Origin: Schizophyllum amplum
Lineage: Eukaryota; Basidiomycota; Agaricomycetes; Agaricales; Schizophyllaceae
DNA length: 64,000 nucleotides
Reading direction: 5' to 3'
NCBI GenBank assembly: GCA_007026445.1
Contig: VDMD01000009.1
Location: forward strand, 372,001 to 436,000
Shown: positions 48,973 to 60,263 of the stretch, in pieces
Layout: the number at the start of each line of letters is the position of its first letter
Numbering within the stretch: position 1 is the stretch's first letter
Notes under the pieces: model-generated
Told to the model about the DNA's origin: nothing
The model's database searches: none
The model's input: only the letters and a program-made list of their open reading frames with translations
Translations under genes and position numbers: made by a program

Positions 48973-50294
48973 GGGTCGTGGCCCGTTCAACACGTTGCCA
49001 GTCAGAAGTTAGAGTTGTTATAGACCAGCAGTCCGCCGTCGTGGGGGAGATACGCAGGCAGAGATAATGATATGCCCCGTCACAGTGGCGGTTGACGACA
49101 AAGGCCATTATACTCGCCGGAGCCGAACGTGATCGCGCCTTCACCACGTGGAACCAACATCACACTTCGACTCGAGCTACTCTCAGCTAGCCTTCCTAAG
49201 CCTTGTCAACGTTGAACTTTTGTAAGTTGAAGTTGTATAAAGTGCAATGATCAGCATCGTAATTAAAATCAAACCAGTATAATGACCCCAGGATGCTAGG
49301 ATGTCTTTCGAGCCCTGGGCTGTATTCCGAGCCTTGGCATGGCTCTAGGGCCTTTAAAGCTTTAAGACTTATACGATTACCCCTCCGCCTAGATTCCTCC
49401 ACGCCGGCTTCCAGACGCGCCACCGTCCGCCTCTGGCGTACGTGTTGCACACCATATCCATACCGTCCACGACGTGCAGCGCGATGGTGGCAACGAGTTA
49501 GGCGTACAAGCGCACGCGGGGCTAGCGAGAGAGTCTGGTCTTGACGAGTTCGTAGTCGACACCGGCGGGCCCGAGTTTCGTATGTAGATGGGTGCCGTTT
49601 CGCGGACGCGACGCGTGCGGTAGCGGCTGGCGAGAGAGGCAATGGAACATTTGAGGCCACTAGTCGGACGTGGAGGGGGGCTCGTAGGTGAGAGCGCCCA
49701 GTACGAGCGGGACAAGATATGTAACCCTGCCGCCTGTATGCGAGGCTGGAGCGCTGCGCGCATGCCCGTGTAGCCCTTCTCATCGGAGTGAATGTACCGG
49801 TCGCAAGGCGTATCAACATACAGCGCAGGCTTGAGAAAGCTTTGGCCGAGCTGGTCCCATCGCATGAAGCGACGGTCGACATGAGACGAGGACCAGGGCT
49901 ACGCGAGCGCACCTGCGTGTAAACGCAAGAGTAGCGAATAAGCGCAAAACCATAGCGACAGAGCGTAGAGCTTCAACATAATATATTGCGTCTTGGATGC
50001 AAAGCGGCGAGGTTGACTGCGATTCAGAGACTGCCTAGTCGGCGGATGATTGTCATGCATTCCGCCCAAAATCACTGAACGTTGGCCGATTGTTGTTGTA
50101 TTATTCAGTGCAACGTTCAGGTATAGGAGCAAGGAGCCTGGCTTCGTTGAACTTCAACTAGGATGGATGATGTGCGGTTGTACCGTGTTGTCGGCATCCG
50201 CCGTAGCACTTCCATTGTTTTACGTCAGCCTCGAATTTGGTCCTGCCAGTCACGAGTGCCTTGCACTTGTCCTCACGCTCGACCATCTCGCAAA
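48973..50294. other. 1.3 kb intergenic with a possible decayed gene
   Basis: Apart from the degenerate minus-strand candidate at 49389-49865, no gene is visible. AT-rich parts lie at 49200-49280 and 50090-50160. Confidence 0.35.
49389..49865 (-). pseudogene. Possible decayed coding sequence
   Basis: The first exon-like part reads ALYVDTPCDRYIHSDEKGYT and is protein-like. The continuation is protein-like in a different frame (VTYLVPLVLGALTYEPP, later LGPAGVDYELVKTRLSR and LHVVDGMDMVCNTYARGGRW) but broken by several stops and shifts that no GT-AG intron set I tried removes. I read it as a gene remnant of unknown family. A mis-spliced real gene is the alternative. Confidence 0.25.
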
Positions 50295-51915
50295 ATGGCA
50301 GACGCTGGTAAGTGAAGACAGTCCTCCTGACCTGAGCACAAGTATTGATGTTCATGTACAGGGTTCTTCAAAGGCACTTCTGCCGACCAGGACAGGCGCT
50401 TCTCGGACAAGGAGCTCAAGCTCCTCAAGTCCATGAAGTTTCCTCCGGAATTCGACAAGAAGGTAGGGAACATTTTCGATGCAAGGACATTTACTGACCC
50501 ATGAGCGCAGGTCGATATGCGTAAGGTAAACTTGCAAGTCATTCGTCCTTGGGTTGCGAAGAAAGTCACGGACCTCAACGGCATCGAAGACGAGGTTGTC
50601 GTCGAATACGCAATGGGTCTTCTGGAGGATACAGCGGCGCCGGTGCGTATGCAAGCCTCACGACTCTTACTGTCCCTGACGATGCTGCAGACCCCCGACC
50701 CGAAGCGCATGACGATCAACTTGCAAGGTTTTCTTACAAAACACACGCAAGAATTCATGATTGCGTTGTGGAAATTGCTTTTAGAAGCTCAAGAAGAAGT
50801 TTCAGGCGTCCCTCGCACGTTCGTCGAGGAGAAGAAGGAGGAACTCCGCAGAGCTCGCGAAAACGACACGCGCGCATTGGACGAGCGTGATCGTCGTGTG
50901 CGACTAGACGACATACGGGAAAGGGAGCGCAATGAGCGCGGCGACCGAGGGAGAGGTCGTGGGCGTGGTAGAGGCCGCGGCGGTCGAGGTGGTCGAGGCG
51001 ACTTCGACGATGATCGCCGCCAGCAGCGGGATAGTGGCTGGGGTGGCCGCGGTGGGGTGTGTATTCAGCTTCTTTCGCACGTCCACATACTCATGACTTT
51101 TCCAGGGCCCTCGCCGCATGTCCAGAAGCCCGCGGAGGAAGCCGCGCTCTCCGTCGCGTTCAAGGACGCCGCCTTCCTCTCGAGGCAATTCCCCTCCCCC
51201 TCGTAGTCGCTTAAGGTCGCCTTCGCCTGGGCGTTCTCCACCTCGCCGTCGTCGCTCTCCTGTCGGTCGTTCGCCGAGTCGGTCTCCTGCTCCTCGCCGT
51301 CGGCGCTCTGTGTCTGCTTCTCCCTCTCGGCTTCGCCGGCGCGTCAGTCGCAGCCCTCCCCCTCGCAAGCGTGTCAGCCGCAGCCCTGTCAGTCGCAAAC
51401 GTGTCAGTCGCAGCCCGCCCCCTCGTAAACGCGTTAGTCGCAGCCCGCCGCCTCGCAGGCGCTTCAGTCGCAGCCCCCCTCGCCGAAGAGTCAGTCGGAG
51501 TCCGCCTCCCCGTCGGCGTGACAGCAGAAGCCCGCCGCGTCGGCAAAGGCGCCCCTCCCCTCCGCCGCGGTCGACGACACGATCGCCGTCGCGCACAAGG
51601 TCGCCTTCTCCGCATCAGCGGACCGGCCCCAGTGGAAGCCCACCTCGCCGACGTCGCAGCCCCAGTGATTCTCCTTCCCGCAAGCGTCGCCGTGATAGCT
51701 CCAGCCCACGCAGGCGTTCAACCACGCCACCGGCGCGCAAGCGCGTGAGGAGCCGTAGTCGCAGCATAGGGGAAGACTCGCCCAAGGAGCTCAAGATCAA
51801 GGGCCAAAGCAAGAAGAATCGCTGGGACGAAGACCAAGCCGGCAAAGATACGGCGAGCAAAGACGCGAACGGCGATGGTGGCGACGTTGAAATGGCAGAG
51901 GTCGGCACGGCTTGA
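50295..51915 (+). CDS. SRm160/SRRM1-like splicing co-activator (PWI + RS)
   Basis: Five exons (50295-50307, 50362-50462, 50511-50642, 50691-51056, 51106-51915) give 473 residues. It starts MADAGFFKGTSADQDRRFSD, matching the animal SRm160 N-terminus. The PWI domain spans about 25-125 with NLQVIRPWVAKKVTDLNGIE and INLQGFLTKHTQEFMIALW. A charged helix (EEKKEELRRARENDTRALDE) leads to an RGG-like run (GRGRGRGRGRGGRGGRGD) and a long RS domain with repeated VSRSPPPRKR units. The C-terminus contains KNRWDEDQAG and ends EMAEVGTA. The protein links splicing factors and exon-bound complexes to mRNA 3'-end processing. The 13-nt first coding exon and the 48-nt intron 50643-50690 (in frame, no stop) are notable. 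Confidence 0.93.
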
Positions 51916-52763
51916 TAGTGTTCTCTTGGCCTGCGTCTGATTCCGTACAGGCCGTCGATCTTGTAAAGCGCGAGACTGAGTTGAAGGAGAAGGCGCTCAG
52001 GAACAAGGTCGTGCGCTCTCGCAAAGCAAGCGGCGCGACGGATGGGGCCTGAGGTGACCTTTTCTTCAGACTGAAGCACGTCCTGATGTCCTGTCTCGAA
52101 GCTCGTATCCAGTTACTATTTCCCTCGCGTGTGCGCTGCCCCTCGCCCGGGTGGAGAAGTCATAGAAACTATACGCGCGGCAAGCCGTTACTTTTTTTCC
52201 TTACAATGCATGCGCTTACATATCTTATTCCCATACATACAATTGCAGAAAAGGAGTTGATGCTTACTTGTCGAAACAGCCCCAATACAAGATGTCTTCA
52301 TCGATCGCTCGTGTCATTGTCGCTGCGAGCTTCACGCCTTCTCGCAGCATTGACGGTCTACCCGCCAATCATTCTGCAAGCCCCTGTGACGTTGGCGAAG
52401 ACTGCTCGGTTCGGTGCGGGCGTGCCCATACAGTCGGCTCTTTACCGGACCCACAGCGGTGCTGGTGACAATGGAGGTCAGGCGATTCTCCGATATTCTG
52501 CAGGTGAAGGTCGCTTTCGTCGCGCAGGGTGCCATCGCAGGCAACTGCACCTGTTCTCGGAGGAGAAACACGGAGTTTCTGCATGAGCCTGAAGGCCTTG
52601 CCGCACGGCCTCCATCTGGTTCGCGGAGATTCTCTTGAACGGATGGTTGCTGGGTCCGGTAGCGACTGCCTTCTGTATATAAGGCCGAGGGTAAGGCTGT
52701 CCCGCCGTTGTCGTTACCTCACGCGCTTCTCTTCAACTTCTACAGGTCTCTTTGTCGCTTACG
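51916..52763. other. Intergenic with LPMO promoter
   Basis: The left part is the SRRM1-like 3' region. The right part contains the AA9 promoter. Overlapping ORFs on both strands have no motif. Confidence 0.4.
52676..52682 (+). promoter_or_regulatory. TATA box of the AA9 gene
   Basis: TATATAA in a GC-rich setting (TCTGTATATAAGGCC), 82 bases upstream of the start codon at 52764. Confidence 0.75.
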
Positions 52764-53893
52764 ATGCAGCTCCTCGTCCTCGCCTCCCTCGCCGCCTACG
52801 CGTCCGCGCACGCCACCTGGCAGCAGCTCTGGATCGGCGACACCGACGCGGGCTCATCCTGCGTGCGCCTCGTCCCGAGCAACTCGCCCGTGACGGACGT
52901 GTCGAGCCCGGTACGCTTTCGACGCTAGCATGTCTTCCCTTCCGTACTCACCTGTCGCTTCAGGACATGGCATGCAACGCAAACGCGGCGGCTAGCGCGG
53001 GCGTCTGCACCGTCGCCGCTGGTGACGAAGTCACGGTGGAGATGCACCAGCAGTCGGGCGACCGCACGTGCGCCAATGAGGCTATCGGCGGGCAGCACTA
53101 CGGTCCGATGATGGTCTACTTGGCCAAGGTGGACGATGTGAGCGCCTGATTTTGCTTTGATGGTGTTATATGAGCATTCGCTGACATAACGCCCACGTAG
53201 GCGACGAGCGCTGTCGGCGCCCAGGCCAGCTGGTTCAAGATCCACGAGATGGGCCTCCTGAGCAACAACCCGGACTACTTCGGTAACCGTGAGTGGCAGC
53301 TTGTGTGTGCTGCGAGTCACAGCGGCTAACACCCCCGCAGAGGTCCTGAACGACAACTGTGGACACTACACAGTCACCATCCCCTCGGACGTCGCGCCGG
53401 GCCAGTACCTCCTCCGCGCGGAGACCATCGGTGAGCGCGACGTGGTCATTGAGCGAGATATCGATGGCTGAACTGCATACGCAGCCCTTCACACCGCCAG
53501 CGGCGCCGGCGGCGCGCAGTTCTACATGTCCTGCTACCAGGTCGAGATCACCGGTTCTGGGTCCGCCACGCCCGACACGGTGTCCCTTCCTGGCGCGTAC
53601 AGCGCCTCGGACCCGGGCATCCTCGTGAACATCCACGCGCAACTCGACAGCTATGTCGGTGAGTGTCGTTGTTCGTCTGCTGGAGCGCGCCTATCCGTCG
53701 AATCATACCTATCTGTTGAATCACATGAATTACACCCATCCCTTGAACTGCTCGAGCTAACCGGTCTGCAGTCCCGGGCCCGACCCCGTACGGCTTCAGT
53801 CCGCCCGCTGTGGCGACGACTGCGTACCCGACGACGGCAACGTGGGCCACGGCGCTGCAGCCGACGACTGTGCCGACTGTTGTTCCGTCCTAA
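52764..53893 (+). CDS. AA9 lytic polysaccharide monooxygenase (secreted)
   Basis: Six exons (52764-52910, 52964-53137, 53201-53288, 53341-53430, 53485-53658, 53772-53893) give 264 residues. A 16-residue signal peptide ([15 protein letters not shown]) ends immediately before His, giving mature [11 protein letters not shown], so the N-terminal His of the copper histidine brace is present. The second brace His is in [17 protein letters not shown] and the axial Tyr in [13 protein letters not shown]. Paired cysteines (SSC.., MACN, CYQ) fit AA9 disulfides. The enzyme oxidatively cleaves cellulose or related glucans with copper and peroxide or oxygen. No CBM1 is attached; the C-terminus is a short Thr/Pro/Val tail. 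A strong TATA box 82 bases upstream suggests regulated expression. Confidence 0.94.
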
Positions 53894-55427
53894 ATTATGT
53901 AGTATTGCTTGGGATAGAGTGGAATTTCGTGTATTTTGGTACGAGGTTGATGCCATTCATCTTGGGAACACGGATAAGTACGAGGGACAAGCCACTACCA
54001 GCATACTTAGTGCGGATATTCAGGCGCACGACTAACTGGATGCTACAGTAACCTTCTAAAGCTACTTCGGTGAAGAGAGATCCCTGCAAGAGGGGGGTTT
54101 TCCAAAAATTGGACACTCGCCAAGTGTCTGAGGATGCCCAGGCGAGATACAACAGCTACAGTGTAGCTGCGTACGCCACGATCTGTCTAGACAGCGACGG
54201 GTCTGCGACACGTCCTTCGTCCCTCGGCGCGGACGGCAGCGCCTCTGAGAAGGTAGCTCGACGCTGCGCATTTACTTTTTTTCCTCGTCATCGCTGCAAT
54301 CAGGGGCACGTCCGGATCGCATGAAGCGCTTGACGCTCTATGCACCATTTCCCAGCCCAATAAGCCCTGTGTGTGGCTTCTACAATGCCTGACACCGAAG
54401 GAATCGCTGCCTGCCAAGGAATTGGCAGGCGAACGGGGCAAGATAGGCATTGCCAAGTGCCACACGCAGAAGCTCTGCCATGGTTACGGTACACAGAGCC
54501 TGCGGCAAGCGTTGCAGCGCTTGGTGCCGTGCCCTGATGCGCCTGCGACGAGCGGGATTGACCATGCAGACAGTGAAGACTGGGGCATGCCCAGTGTCGC
54601 CTATGGAGGGCGATGAGCCGCGCACGACATGGTGAGTCGCGCATGGACGCCGTCGCCAAGCCCCGCCCGCGCCATCCCGCAAGCGTGATGCTACGAGAGT
54701 CTGCGCGGAGCGTGTGGCCGAGCTCTTTATAGAGCTGGGCAAGGCTTGCGCTCAAGAGAGGGGCCAGTAGCCCTGTGCGGGTTGAGCCTCGCGGCAGCTC
54801 GCCTGGGCAGTGGGCGTTGGAAGGAAGCGAGGTCTGCACGAGGCAATCCTTTTAAGCTACTACTAGTAGTGCAAGTCAGGTGACGTGGGATTAGAGCGCT
54901 GCTTAAGTTGCGACTCAATTTACCCAGCCTCATGGATTGCGGACATAGAGTAGCGGTGAGACGGCCTTGTAAGCATGTCCTACAAGTATTACTTGGACTT
55001 CGACGCTTTTCGAACATTCATCACGTGGTCGTGAGACGGCGTGAGAATAAAATTGCCTGTTTCGGCCAACATGACAGACGCGCTGACCGGTGAGCACATC
55101 CTGACCTGAGGCCAGTTACGCCCCCGCTGACGAACACGATGGTTATTCTTTCTGACCAGGACCTCTTTGAACTCGGCTGTCCCGGATCCAGTCGGAAGGC
55201 TGACAACCGCGCAACTTGAAGACGGAGGCTGACAATCCATTATGCACGCCGGAGCTTTCGCCAGACGCTGCGCTCTCGCTGGGCGCGCGCAACAGTGTCG
55301 ATGGCCTGACATCACTCTGAAGGGCGCACGTGCCATGAGTATATATGCGCGACCTGTGGCGTGCTCGCCATTCGCATCTTGTTCCCGCCCCTCACCATCG
55401 CACCCATCCTCCGAGTCGACGCGCACG
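53894..55427. other. 1.5 kb intergenic
   Basis: AT-rich immediately after the LPMO gene. ORFs at 54300-54840 (minus) lack motifs. A short palindromic CTACTACTAGTAGTGCA-like sequence lies at about 54858-54873. Confidence 0.4.
55340..55347 (+). promoter_or_regulatory. TATA box of the Ecm4-type gene
   Basis: TATATATG, 88 bases upstream of the start codon at 55428. An in-frame ATG at 55336 overlaps it, so that upstream ATG is unlikely to be the true start. Confidence 0.65.
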
Positions 55428-56708
55428 ATGATTACGCCCAAACGCGACGTCTCCTCCCAGGCCGCTATCAGCTTCAAAACGAACGCTCCGGACGGGGCGT
55501 TCAAGCGCCCAGCCTCCTCATTCCGCGACTTCATCGAGAAGGGAGGCAAGTTCGCGCCGGAGCGGGACCGCTATCACCTCTACGTCTCGTATGCTTGCCG
55601 TACGCTCGTTGCTCTTCACCGAATCTCAGTCCCTGACCCATCTATACAGCATGGGCGACGCGAACCTTGATTGTTCGCAAGCTGAAGGGGCTCGAGGACA
55701 TTATCCGTGTGTACCAGCTACTCTCCCTGCCACTCCCGTTCTGACGCATGTACCCAGCTGTATCCTCGGTATCACCTCGCATGGGCAAGGATGGATGGCC
55801 CTTCCGTCGCGAGGACGATGAGGAATCTATCTTCCCTGCGAGCGACCCGGATCCCCTCTATCAGGCCGCGCATGCGAAGGATCTGTACTTCAAGGCGGAC
55901 CCGGACTACTCGGGTCGCTTCACCGTGCCCATACTCTGGGATAAGAAGCTGCACACCATCGTTAACAACGAGAGCTCGGAGATCATCCGCATATTCAACA
56001 CCGAGTTCAACGACTTGATCTCTCCTGAGAAGGCGGCGATCGACTTGTACCCCAGCGAGCTGCGTTCAGAAATTGATGCTCTGAACGAGTGGATCTACCC
56101 GAGTATCAACAGTGCGTCCATCTATATGTGGCTATATGCGCGTCTAATCGGACCTTTAGATGGTGTTTACCGGACTGGATTCTCTTCTACGCAGGAGGCG
56201 TACTCGAAGGCCGTCGTCGAGGTCTTTGATGGCCTGGATAAAGCCGAGGAGATCTTGTCGAAGAACGAGTACCTCACAGGCGACAAGCTGACGGAGGCGG
56301 ACGTTCGTCTGTGGGTCACAATTGTAAGTATCCACCTACACGCTGGTCACTTTGCTTACCGACTTTGGTTCTCAGATCCGATTCGACCCTGTCTACGTCG
56401 GCCACTTCAAATGCAACTTCCGCACCATCCGCGACGGGTATCCCGCTATCAACGCGTAAGCCGCGCACCTCTACTTTTTCTTCGCCTCATCTCACATTCA
56501 TGCAGATGGATGAAGAAGCTGTACTGGCAGAACGATGCCTTCAAGTCCAGCACCCGCTTCGACCACATCAAGACCCACTATTACTGGTCACACCCGCACG
56601 TAAGCGCCTTTTCTTCTTGGGTGAGTAGCGGTCGAACTGACATGTTCGCAGATCAACCCGACCAGGATTGTACCCGCAGGCCCTGTCCCCGACATCGAGC
56701 CCCTATGA
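55428..56708 (+). CDS. ECM4: Ecm4/Gto-type glutathione transferase (glutathionyl-hydroquinone reductase)
   Basis: Seven exons (55428-55599, 55650-55706, 55758-56111, 56160-56323, 56376-56455, 56506-56599, 56652-56708) give 325 residues. The thioredoxin-like N-domain has [20 protein letters not shown], containing the CPWA active-site Cys typical of S-glutathionyl-hydroquinone reductases, and [20 protein letters not shown] for glutathione binding. The helical C-domain includes [20 protein letters not shown] and [20 protein letters not shown]. The enzyme class reduces glutathionyl quinone adducts such as those from lignin or aromatic breakdown. It lies near LPMO and P450 genes, a plausible detoxification setting, though physical clustering does not prove co-regulation. 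Cytosolic by absence of signal. Confidence 0.92.
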
Positions 56709-57194
56709 GTGGGCGCATTACAAGGACTCGGAGCCAAGCTCACAATGTCTGAAGGACGTCCATGTAACAACTATCACGAAGTTGAACGCTGGACTACGTA
56801 GGTCAATACCAGCGCATATATAGCGGTGTACAGTGCTGGTGTGGGTCTATCACAAGGTCTATCCCGCTTCAGTGAGTAGGTCCTGAGCCGGATTCCTTCA
56901 ACTTGCTCGCATTCGCGTCAGCCATTCATGACGTCACGCGTCGCATCCATACGACTCCCGAGTTGCTTCCGAGGCCAGAGCTTGACGAGGCCACCGGCCG
57001 TCGGCTTCTGCCTGCCCTATCTCTCTTCGAGAACGGAGCGGATGGAAATCACTATTCTTTATCAGTCTGTGCCGTACATGTATATAAGCGCATGACACGG
57101 TCGTCGGCGTGTTTTGCTCGTCTCGACGCGTCCACAGGCATTCTCGGTATTCACAGGCATCCTCGGCGGCGACAAGTCTATTTGCTAGCATAAC
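56709..57194. other. Intergenic with RidA-like promoter
   Basis: 3' region of the glutathione transferase and promoter of the RidA-like gene. No further gene. Confidence 0.4.
57081..57087 (+). promoter_or_regulatory. TATA box of the RidA-like gene
   Basis: TATATAA in CATGTATATAAGCGC, 114 bases upstream of the start codon at 57195. Confidence 0.7.
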
Positions 57195-57824
57195 ATGAAG
57201 TTCTCCACCACTCTTCTTGCACTGGCGACTGCCTTCGCCGCCCCCTTCGTCGCGGCACAGCAGGCGAACTTTACGTCGCCGCTCGGTGTGGAGATCTACA
57301 ACCCGGCGGATGGGATTGACGCGACGGGCCCGTGGAGTCTGATGTCCGTGGCGGGGAACACGGTGTATGTTGCAGGTGAGTGAGGGTCCAATGTTCATTT
57401 GGTGCTGGCGGACGCTACACGTTGAATGCTGACGCTGCCCCCTAGGCATGCGCGGTATCTACCCGTCCAACAACTCCATGGCCGAAGTTGGCTACCCCCG
57501 CATCAAGCAGGCGTTCCTCAACATGCAGTACCTCGCCGAGTACGCGGGCGCGGAACTGGCAGACTGCTCGCGCGTGGTGGTGTATACGACGGATATGTTC
57601 AGGTGCGCACAGGCCCTTCTCTTTACATCACTGTGGACTCACGCTGATCCGTGCCCCCGTCATGTAGATATCGTCCCATTGTGAATGCCGTGCAGGAAGA
57701 GCTCTGGAAGAACGGGACGTACCCGCCGCGGACGATCATCGAGGTCTCGCGGCTGAACCAAGACGACATCGTCGAGGTGGAGGGGACGTTCTACCTGGGG
57801 ACGGGCGGCGCAAAATATGTCTGA
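57195..57824 (+). CDS. Secreted RidA/YjgF-fold protein
   Basis: Three exons (57195-57375, 57446-57602, 57668-57824) give 164 residues. The first about 20 residues are a clear signal peptide (MKFSTTLLALATAFAAPFVA, cleaved near AQQ). The mature part follows the RidA pattern: GPWSLMSVAGNTVYVAGMRG (substrate-loop strand), QAFLNMQYLAEYAGAELADC, RVVVYTTDMFRYRPIVNAVQ, and YPPRTIIEVSRLNQDDIVEV, where the Arg of PPRT matches the conserved carboxylate-binding Arg of imine deaminases. RidA enzymes hydrolyse reactive 2-aminoacrylate-derived imines and are usually cytosolic or mitochondrial, so secretion is atypical. Two NxT/S sites (NFTS, NGTY) could be glycosylated. A TATA box lies 114 bases upstream. 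Confidence 0.85.
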
Positions 57825-58207
57825 AGGACGGGCGCGGGATATTCGTGAGGACCAGTCGCATCAGTCGAAGTACAGACCAAGTCGATGTCTGGCAGCATGA
57901 TGCTGCGCGAACAGAAGTTACAATCCATTTGTTGTGATACTGAAGAGGCAAAAGGAGTACAAGTGATACAGGAGGATGTGAGAGTCGTACAAGTAATGTG
58001 GAAGCGTCATTGATCGTCAGTTGAACTGGATTGAGCGCTGCGCGCCGCGTCGGACGCCGTTCTCTTCGAAAAACAGAGGTCGACGGAGGCATCGGGGATC
58101 CTGCTCAGCCGGATGTGTCCTTCAATGCTCGTGGTCGGGTCGGCGTGCTGAATGCGTCCGACAATGCTCCCTCTATACCACATACGAAATGTGCTTGAGC
58201 TCGACGT
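57825..58207. other. Intergenic, convergent 3' ends
   Basis: 383 bases between the RidA-like and P450 3' ends. Nothing seen. Confidence 0.4.
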
Positions 58208-60263
58208 TCAAGCCCGCCCGGTGTCCACACCATCGCGCAGCAGCCGCTCGACAGCTGCAGATCGCGGCTTAATGTCGCACTTGAAGTCGACCGGGAAGCT
58301 ATTGCCTCGTCAGCCATACGCACCGCCCACGCGCCCCGATGCACTCACATCTGCATGCCCGACGTATATTCGCCCGTCAGCGTCTCGCCCTCGATCGGCG
58401 TGATGTCGAAGCAGGCGAGGATGGAGGTGATGGTGAGCCACATCTGGTCCATCGCAAACTCGACGCCCGCGCAGGTGCGGCGACCGAAGCTGGATGCGGC
58501 GTCAGAATAAGGGCGAGTGAACTGAGACGGAGACGCACCCGAACGTGCCGTAGGGGCTCTTCGCGGGTGGGTAGAGGACGCCGTCCTTGAGATGCCGTTC
58601 GGGGCGGAAAACGCCTGGCTCTGCACCCCATTCGGATTCCTCGTGCAGCATAGCCCTGAGATTGGAATGAGATGTATCTCGCGAGACGTAACCGTTGAAC
58701 GCACCAGGCATTGCCGATGACCACAGACCCCTTGGGGAGGAAGTACCCGTCGTAGATGTGGTCCTCCATAAGCCGATGAGAGAGACCTAAAACGCAGACG
58801 CCATCAGCCCCAGCAAGATACAGCAAGCCGTGCCAGATACGCACCGAGTGGGGCGACCGGCCGGTATCGCAGGACCTCCTTAATGATGGCATCGACATAC
58901 GGCACGGCAACGTCGTCAGAGAAGTCGGGCAAATGACCGGTGCCGAAGGCGGCGTCGACGGCCTCCTGTCCCTTGCGCTGCACTTCAGGGTAGGTGGCCA
59001 TCATGAGCACGAATGTCGAGAGAGCAGAGACGGTCTGGAGGAAACCGCAGTGTAAGTTTATGGGGGTTTGAGGAATGAAGAGCGCAACGCACTGTGTCTG
59101 CGCCGGCCTCGTAGGCGACGCCGAGAATGGCACGTAGTCCCTCGAGCTCTTCAGGCGTGCGGCATTTCTCAAGATGCTCCGACGCGATACAGGGCTCGGC
59201 CGTTCCTTTCTCCTGTGTCATGGAAACTCAGTGAGCGTATGCGCTGGCGATAGGAATAATGTAACGCACCATGCTCTCCTGCACATATTCGACGGGATAT
59301 TTGTGGAAGCGCGACGCATCGTCGTTCCACTCGGCTGCTTCGCGCTTGAATCCCGCACCGGGCACCCAGGAGGGAAGCGCCTTGAGGAAGGGCAGCGAGT
59401 CGACGAGGTACGCGCCATGAATGCCCGTCGCCGCCATCGCGTTCAGCGCGCGTTGCGCACGGGCGACGAAGGGGTCGTTCTCGGGCAGCGCCTTGTACCC
59501 GTAGCATACGCGCAAGATAATAGCACCCGACGCGCTAAAGTTCGCGTCAGCGATAAGCGCGCAGGTGGAGTGGGAATCGGGTCACGTACTATCGCAGGTG
59601 TCTGATAAATTCGTCGGGGCGGTCAAGGAAGTCGACCAGGAGTTCGCGCGTGCCCTGCAGGATGGTAGGGTGGTAGTTGAATAGCGCGGGCGGGTGGAAT
59701 TGCCGAACGAAGGCCTTGCGAAGCTCACGCCAGCGACGGCCGTAGGGCATGAAGGAGAAGTCCCAGCCAAATCCAACGCTGAGGATAACTTAGCTCACGC
59801 GTGTAACAGTAAGAAAAGCTGCTCACAGTTCAAGAAGCATAGGCATGCGCGGCCTGGTTCGCCCGATTTGTTAGAAAAAAAAATCAGAGGACTGAGAGTG
59901 CGCACCGGTCCGAGAATATGCTCGATTGCTTCTCAAATAGATCCTGCGCGACCTTGTTCGAGTTGATGATGAGGACGTCCGTACCGACTGTGTTGACGTA
60001 GAGGAGGTCGGAATCTGAAAGGGCTTCAGGTATCGTTTCGGCCACTGAAAGTGGAAGGACTTACTGTGTTGTTGCGACCAGTTCATGAAGGTAAACCATT
60101 CCTGAGCCCGCGGCCAGTCGAGTATGTTCCCAATAAGCGGCCATCCTTTGGGTCCAGGAGGCAGAGGATAGGCCTTGTCCTTCCTGAGGTACTTGACCAG
60201 CACAAACGCGATACTGATCACGCCCGCGAGCGTAGGTAGAGGAGGTAGCGTAGACGAGATCAT
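58208..60263 (-). CDS. Cytochrome P450 monooxygenase
   Basis: About ten exons. The N-terminal TM anchor (LPTLAGVISIAFVLVKYL) precedes the hinge YPLPPGPKGWPLIGNI. The C-helix is MPYGRRWRELRKAF, the I-helix AYEAGADTTVSALSTF (across an intron), the ExxR motif KEVLRYRP, the PERF-type segment FRPERHL, and the heme loop PYGTFGFGRRTCAGVEFA with its Cys ligand. The C-terminus PVDFKCDIKPRSAAVERLL ends at the stop at 58208-58210. The order and spacing are those of a complete, apparently functional class II ER-bound P450, of the type common in basidiomycetes (often annotated as OrdA-like). The substrate is unknown. It is transcribed convergently with the secreted RidA-like gene. Confidence 0.92.

Noticed and set aside
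54300..54839. 179-codon minus-strand frame after the LPMO gene
   Set aside because: No motif and even base composition across frames; reads as a random open frame.
55336..55427. In-frame ATG of the glutathione transferase at 55336
   Set aside because: It overlaps the TATA box, and the encoded residues (Ser/Pro/Cys-rich) are not part of the Ecm4 fold.
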